Shown here piece by piece: positions 41,793 through 48,980 of a stretch of DNA of 48,980 bases. The position numbers were made by a program, and so were the translations under genes. The stretch is from Pseudomonadota bacterium. Its GTDB lineage: Bacteria; Pseudomonadota; Alphaproteobacteria; Micropepsales; Micropepsaceae. Below the pieces are notes generated by a model, which saw nothing but the letters and a program-made list of their open reading frames with translations, was not told the origin of the DNA and made no database searches. The stretch's first letter is position 1, and every line of letters begins with the position of its first letter. Location of the stretch: assembly GCA_021851325.1 (NCBI GenBank), contig JAJZDZ010000015.1, positions 1-48,980 of the forward strand. The letters run 5' to 3'.

Positions 41793-42998
41793 GTGTCACA
41801 AGTTGTCGACGCTGTTGTTCTGGGCTTTTCAAAAGCGTCGACACTCGTCGAGCAGAGTTTTTCCACATTGCGACAGCTGCGCCAGGAAGGCCATCTACGC
41901 AACATCCACTACGTCACCTGGGACAGTCCCGAACTCAATCCACTTGTCGCTCCGGTGGAACAGATGCCGGATGTCCAAATCACGCGCGTTCCTCAGCCAC
42001 TTGTGGACGGCACTCCACCTCAGAAGACGCTCCGCTATCAAATCCATAATCTGAATGCCGCACTTTCGCTGATCGACGAAAGCAATACACTCGTACTTAA
42101 AACGCGCACGGACTTTATCCCAAATATCAACTTCCTACGCGACAAGATCGTAAACTTCGAACATTACTGCGGAAATGTGCCCTACTCTGCCTTCGGCGTG
42201 TCCATGCCGAGGCCGGTTCTGCGCAAGAAGGTATGGATCCCGTGGGCTGATTCAAATCAGTTCTTCTTCTATGAGGATGCAGCTTTACTCGGGTTAAAGT
42301 GTGACCTTATTCAGCTGAATAAGCCTGTAACACGTGACGAACTCCATACACTCGAACAGCCTTTGTGCGAGCACTATTATCACGTAGCGCGCTATGCCAA
42401 GGCGTTCGTCCCGACCTATCCCATGATCGGGACCTATCTTGAAAACTATAAGTACTTCACAAACTATCCTGCCTACCGTCTGGACATGCTCGCCCATGTG
42501 ATGAACGGCGCTTATTTCCTGTTTTTGGTGATCGCCCACGCATGGATTTTACACAGCCAGTTTCATGTCGATATCGGTACCCAGGGCACGCTGCGCTTCT
42601 ATCCCAATCTACGCAACATAACGACCGATTGGTCAGATCCATCACAGTGGCGACTGGCGTTGCCTTACGACGACGTTGCGAAGTGGCGTAACAGTGAAGA
42701 ACCCGGGATGTTCTATCCCAACATCAAACGCGTTTACGGTCGCCAGCTTTCCGATCGCTGGCAAAAAGCACTGTTTTCTCAAAACCTGCCAGATCTGCCA
42801 AGGCAAACCATGCTTGGAATCCTCAATGTCATCTCGCGAAACGAAGAAGGATTGCTACGGCCCTTTGAGGATGAATTCTACCGCGACCTAAAGGATTTCT
42901 ATCGCACCTACCTGGAAAGCCATGCAGAGGCAATTCCGAAGGTGAGCGCCTGGCCCCACGCTGCTGCCAGGACAGCAAGCGCTTCGGCGAGCCGCTAA
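41793..42998 (+). CDS. WavE-like lipopolysaccharide biosynthesis protein
   Basis: 401 residues from a GTG at 41793 with GGAG about 9 bases upstream; the overlapping ATG at 41786 is out of frame. The WavE pattern is visible: VVLGFSKASTLVEQSFSTL, then LRYQIHNLNAALSLI, TLVLKTRTDFIP (near 101-112) and SNQFFFYEDAALLGLKCDLI. The family members are thought to be glycosyltransferases of O-antigen or core synthesis in the cytosol. This one has a C-terminal extension of ~120 residues. It opens a rightward unit with HAD and nucleotidyltransferase genes and is of lower GC than its 5' flank. Confidence 0.75.
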   Translation: MSQVVDAVVLGFSKASTLVEQSFSTLRQLRQEGHLRNIHYVTWDSPELNPLVAPVEQMPDVQITRVPQPLVDGTPPQKTLRYQIHNLNAALSLIDESNTLVLKTRTDFIPNINFLRDKIVNFEHYCGNVPYSAFGVSMPRPVLRKKVWIPWADSNQFFFYEDAALLGLKCDLIQLNKPVTRDELHTLEQPLCEHYYHVARYAKAFVPTYPMIGTYLENYKYFTNYPAYRLDMLAHVMNGAYFLFLVIAHAWILHSQFHVDIGTQGTLRFYPNLRNITTDWSDPSQWRLALPYDDVAKWRNSEEPGMFYPNIKRVYGRQLSDRWQKALFSQNLPDLPRQTMLGILNVISRNEEGLLRPFEDEFYRDLKDFYRTYLESHAEAIPKVSAWPHAAARTASASASR

Positions 42999-43012
42999 GA
43001 TCAGGAGTAACC

Positions 43013-43705
43013 ATGTCAAGTGTTACCGTCCACGAAACCTATCGACTACTGGAGAAGAGTTTCAGGCCGCCCGACAACCGTATCAAGGCAGTCTTGTTTG
43101 ACATGGACGGTGTTCTAATTGACGCGCGTGACTGGCACTATGAGGCGCTCAATCTAGCCCTTTCGCCCTTCGGCCTGGAAATCGATCGCGATGCGCATTT
43201 GGCCACCTTCGATGGGCTGCCGACCCGAACAAAGCTTGACATGCTGACCAAATCCCGTGGCTTACCGCGCGGTCTGCACCGTTTCATCAACACGATGAAG
43301 CAGAAATATACCATCGATATGGTCCGTCAACGCTGTCATCCAGTATTCCAGCATCAGTACGCGCTTTCCCATCTCAAGGCTGCTGGCTACAAAATTGCCG
43401 TCTGTTCAAATTCAGTCCGCCAGAGTTTGGAACAAATGATGCAGCGCGCCAGCCTCGACCGCTTTTTGGATCTGATGCTGTCCAACGAGGATGTAACCAA
43501 GCCTAAGCCAGATCCGGAAATCTACACCACCGCCATGGCCCGGTTTGGGCTTGCGCCCGACGAATGCATTATAGTCGAAGACAACGAAAACGGAATCCGC
43601 GCCGCGAAGGCCAGTGGTGGGCACGTTCACGTCGTCTCCAACCCAGGTGACGTTACCTATGAACGGATCATGTCTGCGATCGAAGGCACAGTGAGCGCGC
43701 TATGA
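43013..43705 (+). CDS. HAD hydrolase, beta-phosphoglucomutase-like
   Basis: 230 residues from an ATG preceded by AGGAG. Motif I is LFDMDGVLID (D30, D32), motif II is AVCSNS, the lysine is in DVTKPKPDPE, and motif III is IVEDNENGIRAA. A helical cap lies between motifs I and II. This subfamily holds sugar phosphatases and phosphomutases. In this context a sugar-phosphate phosphatase feeding a nucleotide-sugar is plausible. The ATG of the next gene overlaps the stop by four bases. Confidence 0.85.
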   Translation: MSSVTVHETYRLLEKSFRPPDNRIKAVLFDMDGVLIDARDWHYEALNLALSPFGLEIDRDAHLATFDGLPTRTKLDMLTKSRGLPRGLHRFINTMKQKYTIDMVRQRCHPVFQHQYALSHLKAAGYKIAVCSNSVRQSLEQMMQRASLDRFLDLMLSNEDVTKPKPDPEIYTTAMARFGLAPDECIIVEDNENGIRAAKASGGHVHVVSNPGDVTYERIMSAIEGTVSAL

Positions 43706-45219
43706 ATATCCTGATCCCAATCGCCGGCGAGGACAAGTTTTTCAGTACCGATGAGTACTTCTTTCCCAAGCCGCTAATTGAGATCACCGGAACGCCGATG
43801 ATCGAACTGTGTGTGGGCAATCTGAGGCGCCAGTTTCCCGACGCGCACTTTATCTTTGTCGTGCAGTCCGAACACTGTACCCGTTTCTCCCTCGATGGGA
43901 CGCTGCGGATTCTAACTGAAGGGCGTTGTACGATTGTCCGTCTGGATCGCCCGACCAAGGGCGCGCTCTGTTCGGCCCTGATGGCGATAGACCACATTGT
44001 GGCAGACCAGCCATTGGTGATCACCAATGGCGACCAAATTATCAACGCGGATCTCGGACTTATGGCTGTTCGCTCCGAGGAGAGCGGCTGCGATGCCGCG
44101 GTGGTAGTTTTTGAAAGCTTACATCCGCGCTGGTCCTTTGTGCGGTTGGATGAGTCGGGATTTGTCGAAGAGGCGGCCGAAAAGCGTGTTATAAGTCGCA
44201 ATGCCATTGCCGGATTTTACTATTACAGAACTGGCGCGCTGTTTGTGGAGTCGGCTCTTCGGACACTGGAATATGATTCCGATATCAACGGGGTTTATTA
44301 CATTTCCCAGACGCTTAACAACCTAGTTCTGGACGGGCGTAAGATTGCCACGCACAAGATCTCGTCCGGCGCGTATCACAGTTTCTATTCGCCACAGAAG
44401 GTGATGGAATATGAACGCGTATCGCAGCGTGGACGGACATCGAACACTTCGACAGCAAGACGCCGCCGGGTCAACGTCGTAATTCCGATGGCCGGGGAGG
44501 GCAGCCGTTTCGTACGTGCCGGCTACATTAAGCCCAAACCCTTTATCGACGTTGCCGGCCGCACGATGATCGAGACGGTAATGGCAAATCTGGCGCTCGA
44601 GGATGCACGCTACATCCTGCTCGCGCGGAAGGAGCACATCGCGGCAGAACCGGATACAATCCGTCGGCTGCGAGAGCTGGGCAACGTGGAAATAGTCTCC
44701 ATCGATGGCCCGACGGAAGGCACGGCCTGCACAGTTCTGCAGGCCCGTGAGATGATTGACGACGAGACGCCGTTACTCATCGCAAACTGCGACCAGCTTG
44801 TCGATTTTTCTTGCACCGACTTTGTTTCAGAGTGCTGGAGTCGTGGTCTGGATGGCTTGATTCTGTGCTTTGAGGATCGTGCGCGTGATCCCAAGTGGTC
44901 CTTTGCAAAGACTGACGGGAACGGCCTGGTGGTTGAGGTTGCCGAGAAGCGCGCGATATCTCAACTCGCTACAGTGGGTATCTATCTCTTTGCCCACGGT
45001 CGTGATTTCGTGTCCGGCGCCGTTGACATGATTGCGCGCAATGAGAGGGTGAATAATGAGTTTTATACCTGTCCGGTCTACAACCATGTGGTCGCGAACG
45101 GGGGCCGCATCGGTGTCCACGTTGTCGGTGCGGACGCGATGCATGGTTTGGGTGTTCCAGAGGACCTCGTAAATTATCTGCAATTGATTGGGGCCCAAGC
45201 TGCCCATGCGCGGGCATAG
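43702..45219 (+). CDS. tandem two-domain nucleotidyltransferase
   Basis: 505 residues made of two homologous NTP-transferase domains, about 1-245 and 257-505. The second has the full signature IPMAGEGSRFVRAGYIKPKP at 261-280 and the catalytic NCDQ at 362-365. The first has IPIAGEDKFFSTDEYFFPKP, in which the GxGxR loop is lost, but retains NGDQ. Both contain WSF...G...E.AEKRxIS (AEKRVIS, AEKRAIS), so a duplication is clear. It probably makes or modifies a nucleotide-sugar or cytidylyl-polyol from NTP and sugar phosphate; the substrate is unknown. A third relative follows in the next gene. Confidence 0.85.
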   Translation: MNILIPIAGEDKFFSTDEYFFPKPLIEITGTPMIELCVGNLRRQFPDAHFIFVVQSEHCTRFSLDGTLRILTEGRCTIVRLDRPTKGALCSALMAIDHIVADQPLVITNGDQIINADLGLMAVRSEESGCDAAVVVFESLHPRWSFVRLDESGFVEEAAEKRVISRNAIAGFYYYRTGALFVESALRTLEYDSDINGVYYISQTLNNLVLDGRKIATHKISSGAYHSFYSPQKVMEYERVSQRGRTSNTSTARRRRVNVVIPMAGEGSRFVRAGYIKPKPFIDVAGRTMIETVMANLALEDARYILLARKEHIAAEPDTIRRLRELGNVEIVSIDGPTEGTACTVLQAREMIDDETPLLIANCDQLVDFSCTDFVSECWSRGLDGLILCFEDRARDPKWSFAKTDGNGLVVEVAEKRAISQLATVGIYLFAHGRDFVSGAVDMIARNERVNNEFYTCPVYNHVVANGGRIGVHVVGADAMHGLGVPEDLVNYLQLIGAQAAHARA

Positions 45220-45223
45220 GGCG

Positions 45224-45940
45224 ATGCAATGTATAGTGCCCCTGGCCGGGCCGCAGCTCACCCATCCCCGCCACGGGCTTTTGGGGTGCTATCTGGTTGA
45301 TGGTGAGCCCGTGCTCAAACGCACGTTGCAAACCAGGCCCTGGTGGCGATCCGGGCGTCTTGGCGCAGACGATCTGGTCTTTGTACTGCGTGAGGGAGCC
45401 GAATACGCAATTCTTCGCGATGCAGTACGCAACTGGTTTCCGCGATGCCGGATTGTAACGCTGTCGCAGCTTACTCGGGGGGCACTGCTCTCGGCTCTGG
45501 CCGGCGCGGCCGCAATTTCGGCACTCGAGGAACCGCTAATTATTGATCTTGCCGATATTCTCTATGATGTGGACCTCGATGCCGAAGCCTGCTTTGGCGC
45601 GGATCCCTCGGCAAACGCTTTGGTCACATACTTTGAAGACGACGATGCCTGCTACAGCTATTTTCGCTTTAACCAGGAAGGCTCGGTGGCTTTTGCGGCA
45701 GAGAAGCAGGTGATTTCTTCCCACGCATCAGCGGGAACCTATATTTTTCGTTCTACTGCGCATTTTATTGCGGCGACGGGAGAGTCACTGAGGCGGTCTC
45801 GCGACGAGCTGGCAGTCGGCGATGCTCTTTTCGTCTGTCCGGTGCTGAATAGCGTGATCAGGGATGGCGCTCGGGTGCTTGCTGTGCCGGCCTACAATGT
45901 CCGATCCATCAGCAAAATGCTGCATCAGGACGCCGCATAG
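45224..45940 (+). CDS. degenerate nucleotidyltransferase-like protein
   Basis: 238 residues from the ATG at 45224, four bases after the tandem nucleotidyltransferase; an ATG at 45206 is an alternative. It keeps the fold pattern: CIVPLAGPQL at the N-terminus (the GxGxR and PKP loops are absent), LTRGALLSALAGAAAI, and AAEKQVISSHASAGTYIF, the AEKxxIS...G block of the two domains upstream. The catalytic NxDQ is replaced by IIDLADILYDVDLD. It is therefore a likely pseudo-enzyme or altered-substrate partner, perhaps subunit-like. Confidence 0.7.
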   Translation: MQCIVPLAGPQLTHPRHGLLGCYLVDGEPVLKRTLQTRPWWRSGRLGADDLVFVLREGAEYAILRDAVRNWFPRCRIVTLSQLTRGALLSALAGAAAISALEEPLIIDLADILYDVDLDAEACFGADPSANALVTYFEDDDACYSYFRFNQEGSVAFAAEKQVISSHASAGTYIFRSTAHFIAATGESLRRSRDELAVGDALFVCPVLNSVIRDGARVLAVPAYNVRSISKMLHQDAA

Positions 45941-45956
45941 TGCGGAATATGCGTCT

Positions 45957-46877
45957 TTAAATCCGGTCAAAGTGAGACAGGAGACAGAGTTTGGGAAGTA
46001 GCCGGAACGCTTCCGGATGATCATAAGCCGCAGAGGCGCCAATCCAGCCCACCTCATACGCGGATTTCATGCTAATAATGAAGAGCTCACGCGGACTTAG
46101 AAACTCTGGCAAAGCGCTTATGCGCAGTTTCTTGCGGTAGTCGAAAATATGGGCGCCGCGGCAGCATATTCGGAAATACACATAGAGCATGTGATCGAAT
46201 GTGCCCCATTTGAGCGCGCTCAAAAATCCTTCCATGGACCCGTGGACGGTCTGCATATACTCGAAGAAGGCGACAAGTTCTTCTCTGGCAAACACCGGCA
46301 GGTCGCCGTACCAGGTATAAAGGGTATGGCCAGAAGTGAGCTCGGCGATAGCCTTCTGCTCGTCCGGCGCGAATAGGCTGGCCGTTTCGCGAATGATGCG
46401 ATTGAGCAGTTCGCAATTTTCAACCCCTTCTATACTTGCGCCAAGATACAGTGCTTTCTGGTGGTTGACTTTGGCGACTTCATAAAGCTGGGTAACACCG
46501 GCTACGGCCAGAACGTCGCTGTCCAGACAAAGTGCGTACTGTGCTCCGTTTTCCAGGGCCCATTGTAGACCTATCATCTTTTTCAGATTGATGATGGCCC
46601 CTTCTGCGTTGTCCCGGAGTCGCTCCAGAAGTGCATTTGAAAAGTGAGAAGCAATCCAGTCGGCAGCATTGAGGACCATAAGATGCTTCGATAGGGGGTG
46701 ATAGGACAAGGCTGCAGCAAAGTACTCAAAATCGCCACGATCGCTTGCGATCAGCATCACTCTGGCATCGGCCGGCATGTCGTATAGCGCCAGGCTGTTG
46801 AGAAAGGATACCAGCCAGTTAAACTTTGGGCGATGTATGGGAATAAGGATAGCTGTGTCGGTTTGATTGGCTGTCAT
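45957..46877 (-). CDS. glycosyltransferase-like protein (GT-A)
   Basis: 306 residues from the ATG at 46877; a GTG at 46892 is an alternative and neither ribosome site is strong. The Rossmann-like start ILIPIHRPKFNWLVSFLNSL is followed by VMLIASD and NLKKMIGLQWALENGAQYAL, then a DxD metal motif in CLDSDVLAV. The SGHTLYTWYGDLPVF and GTFDHMLYVYFR segments are distinctive but I cannot name the family. It faces the nucleotidyltransferases; together with the GDPD it forms a leftward unit within the polysaccharide locus. Confidence 0.65.
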   Translation of the reverse strand: MTANQTDTAILIPIHRPKFNWLVSFLNSLALYDMPADARVMLIASDRGDFEYFAAALSYHPLSKHLMVLNAADWIASHFSNALLERLRDNAEGAIINLKKMIGLQWALENGAQYALCLDSDVLAVAGVTQLYEVAKVNHQKALYLGASIEGVENCELLNRIIRETASLFAPDEQKAIAELTSGHTLYTWYGDLPVFAREELVAFFEYMQTVHGSMEGFLSALKWGTFDHMLYVYFRICCRGAHIFDYRKKLRISALPEFLSPRELFIISMKSAYEVGWIGASAAYDHPEAFRLLPKLCLLSHFDRI

Positions 46878-46938
46878 TTCTCTGTTTGCCACTTGTTCGC
46901 GATCGCCTCATTGCTGGCTGGCGCTGGACACAAAGCTT

Positions 46939-47577
46939 TCACGCGACGTATTGAGTGAAGAAGCGCTCCGCGTCATCTGGAAAGTCGGTGCACAAAAATA
47001 ATCCCATCGTGATTTCGGGCGCCTGGTCTCGCAACATTTGCCAGACGGCTTCATGGCGGCGCCCATGGAGTTCGGGAGAAACAATGGCAACCTTCTTTTT
47101 CTGTGCATGAAGGGTGCGTATCAGATCAAGGGTCCACCAATCGGCCTCGAACGCATCGAGCCATATTCCAGCGGCTTTGTCATGAAGGCGTGTATGAGGT
47201 TCGTATTCACTGAGACGGGCGAATACCGGCATGCCCGCACGTAGGTAGGGCAGGCTATCGGGAACGGACATGTCAAAAACAAAATAGTCGTCAACGTGAT
47301 ATGCCTTAAGTGCCTCCGCTACTATATATTGCAGGCCGTCCGCCTTGATGTTGAGTGCGAGCGGTGTAGCATTTCCATGTGCGGCATGGGCTTGAAGCAG
47401 GCTCGTGAAGGGAAGTGCTCCACGGTTGGGCAGATCGTGGCAGACTACTATGGTTCCATCCATATCGCGCAAGTCGGTCTCGATCCCGTGTCCACCAGCC
47501 CAGGCGCGTTCGAAAGCGGATAGCGTATTTTTCTCGCGCGCCTCCCGCCAATAGCCGCGGTGAGCAAGAACTTTCAT
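46939..47577 (-). CDS. glycerophosphodiester phosphodiesterase family protein
   Basis: 212 residues from the ATG at 47577 with a perfect AGGAG 7 bases upstream; the longer frame lacks one. The GDPD catalytic pair and metal ligands are present: H6-R7 in LAHRGYW, E33 and D35 in IETDLRDM, H47 in VVCHDLP. There is no signal peptide, so it is cytosolic. The length is short for GlpQ-like enzymes (about 240-350), and it lies in a polysaccharide locus, so the substrate may be a glycerophospho- or polyol-phosphodiester linked to the polymer; that is inference. Confidence 0.8.
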   Translation of the reverse strand: MKVLAHRGYWREAREKNTLSAFERAWAGGHGIETDLRDMDGTIVVCHDLPNRGALPFTSLLQAHAAHGNATPLALNIKADGLQYIVAEALKAYHVDDYFVFDMSVPDSLPYLRAGMPVFARLSEYEPHTRLHDKAAGIWLDAFEADWWTLDLIRTLHAQKKKVAIVSPELHGRRHEAVWQMLRDQAPEITMGLFLCTDFPDDAERFFTQYVA

Positions 47578-48057
47578 TAGCAGGCTCCTAGAGAGACAAA
47601 TCGACCAGGTCCAGATCACGTTATCAGATTCCATTGCGCGTCTGTAGTCGGCTTCGGCAATCAGGATTGCACCTGTACGCGAAAGCCCGTCGGTTATTCA
47701 GCATAGCCAAGCCTCCCTTTGTCGTTCGGATATGGACTTCCTGTAACCCTAAACTCACCATCGCCGCGGTGAAGGCTGCTGGACGAAGGAAAATTAATCT
47801 TCTGTCGTGCAACAGCGCTGGCGGACGTATGGCGCGGCCAGGTCCCGAAGGGCGCAGATAGGATGTGGCATCCGCGCTGTACACAGAGGAACGGTGCCAT
47901 CCGCGGATGCGAGGGCCGAGAGAGTCCGGATGTGCCGCTGGTCGTGGTCAATCCTAGAAAGTTACTATGATAAGGTGGGCGGTCAGCCCGGGGGTGGCCC
48001 TAGGCAACCGACGGGCACACAGATCCGTCGCTGCTCTGTCCGAGCTTTGAGGTATCG
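47578..48057. other. 480-base intergenic region
   Basis: No gene is supported. It contains a perfect 12-base palindrome CATCCGCGGATG (47898-47909) and another GC hairpin near 47980-48000 without a T run. It separates the polysaccharide locus from the SDR gene and presumably holds the leftward promoter of the GDPD gene and the SDR terminator. Confidence 0.45.
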
Positions 48058-48834
48058 TCACAATGACGCGTAAGCCACGCCCCCATCAACAGCGATCGTC
48101 ACGCCGACGGCATAATCGCCTGCACGTGATGCGAGGTAGATGGCAACACCCTGCATGTCCTCATCACGGCCAATGCGTCGGGATGGGATGAATTTTACTA
48201 TGTCGTCAGCATGATCACGGGCGACGCGGTTCATTTCCGTGGCGAATGCGCCTGGTGCAATTGCAGAGACGACAATGTTGTCGCTGATTAGCCTGGCTGC
48301 CATCCGGCGGGTAAGATGTATTAGTCCCGCTTTGCTCGCGTGATAGGAATAGGTCTCCTGGGGGTTAGGACGGATACCGTCAATGGAGGCGACGTGGATC
48401 ACTTTTGCAGGTCGCTCCGCACTTGCCGCGGCGCGTAGTCGTGGTGACAGTGCTTTGGTCAGGAAAAATGGTGACTTCAGATTGAGGTTCATCACTTTGT
48501 CCCACCCGCTTTCGGGAAAGTCATCAAACGGCGCTCCCCATGCTGCACCAGCATTGTTGACAAGGATGTCGAGCTTTTCTTCGTGCTGCCCCAGCCTATC
48601 TGCGAGAGCCTGACAGCCATCAACGGTGGAAACATCCTGTGGCAGCGAGATGCAGGTACCTCCCATGGAACTCAATTCGGAAGCCGTTGCGTCGCAGGCT
48701 GCGGGTTTGCGGGAGGAAATGTAAACCTTTGCGCCCTGTGCCAGGAAGCCCGCGGCAATCATCTTGCCAATGCCGCGGGAGCCGCCTGTAACAAGAGCAG
48801 TACGCCCCTCAAGGGAGAACAGATCGGTGAGCAT
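48058..48834 (-). CDS. short-chain dehydrogenase/reductase (RhlG/FabG-like)
   Basis: 258 residues from the ATG at 48834 with AAGGG 7 bases upstream. The NADP motif TGGSRGIG is at 16-23 with the SSRK segment after the second strand, NNAG at 93-96, and the catalytic triad S150, Y164 and K168 (YHASK). The FSLEGRTALVTGGSRGIG opening and the C-terminal GRDEDMQGVAIYL...AVDGG block are those of 3-oxoacyl-ACP reductase-like and RhlG-type enzymes. The reaction is reduction of a 3-keto group; the physiological substrate is unknown. Confidence 0.87.
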   Translation of the reverse strand: MLTDLFSLEGRTALVTGGSRGIGKMIAAGFLAQGAKVYISSRKPAACDATASELSSMGGTCISLPQDVSTVDGCQALADRLGQHEEKLDILVNNAGAAWGAPFDDFPESGWDKVMNLNLKSPFFLTKALSPRLRAAASAERPAKVIHVASIDGIRPNPQETYSYHASKAGLIHLTRRMAARLISDNIVVSAIAPGAFATEMNRVARDHADDIVKFIPSRRIGRDEDMQGVAIYLASRAGDYAVGVTIAVDGGVAYASL

Positions 48835-48980
48835 TAATGACCCTTCTTGAACAATTGATTTAAGGCGATTCTGCGCCATTTGGGTACCCGGATGCAATCG
48901 CAGTGCGTAGTGCCCTCGTGGAGAGGCTTTCTGAGGGGGGATTTCGGAGGGTACCCTGCCCAGGATCTGATGTCCCCAGC

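Noticed and set aside
1..48980. CRISPR array
   Set aside because: No set of regularly spaced direct repeats with unique spacers was seen; the THK-encoding and operator repeats are too short or irregular.

Overview
The window is GC-rich chromosomal DNA from an alphaproteobacterium. This is inferred from gene content: an ECF sigma/ChrR pair facing a lipid-modification gene set as in Rhodobacter, a prkA-yeaH-spoVR stress operon, metZ plus a MetA-type acyltransferase, and many ATGA-type gene overlaps. I cannot name the genus. Both ends look like ordinary chromosome and the first gene is cut by the window edge.

Layout. 1-3.8 kb: the end of a 3-hydroxyisobutyryl-CoA hydrolase, a GFA-fold zinc protein, a PDZ lipoprotein and D-lactate dehydrogenase. 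4.0-9.2 kb: an oxidative-stress lipid module. The sigma/anti-sigma pair (rpoE-chrR) and a DUF2177-cfa unit read left, and an FAD amine oxidase plus DUF1365 gene read right. Three promoter-like boxes of identical form, TGATCT-N16-CGTAWC, precede these three transcription units, so the module looks like one self-contained regulon. 9.1-12.7 kb: glucokinase and 6-phosphofructokinase diverge, followed by an MpaB-type (DUF2236) protein and OsmC. 12.8-16.4 kb: a lipoprotein / response regulator / histidine kinase operon and two tiny membrane proteins. 16.4-21.2 kb: prkA-yeaH-spoVR. 21.7-28.8 kb: GNAT, SixA, TerB-like, metZ, a second OsmC, apaG, folE, argE and metA. metA has a structured leader that may be an S-adenosylmethionine-type riboswitch. 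29.1-36.6 kb: MacAB-like exporter, a crotonase, an M3 peptidase and a SIMPL protein.

A CAU-anticodon tRNA at 36.68 kb marks the edge of an accessory segment (36.75-41.8 kb). It holds a truncated serine recombinase joined to a truncated RecB-like nuclease, an intact hipBA toxin-antitoxin pair with operator repeats, a HEPN-like gene, a frameshifted pseudogene and an IS66 scrap. From 41.8 to 47.6 kb there is a surface-polysaccharide locus of lower GC: a WavE-like transferase, a HAD phosphatase, a two-domain nucleotidyltransferase, a third degenerate nucleotidyltransferase, a glycosyltransferase and a GDPD. The window closes with an SDR reductase.

The items most worth a second look are the three matched ECF promoters, the metA leader, the three-copy nucleotidyltransferase series with graded loss of active-site residues, and the HEPN-like reading frame that continues directly from the hipA stop codon.
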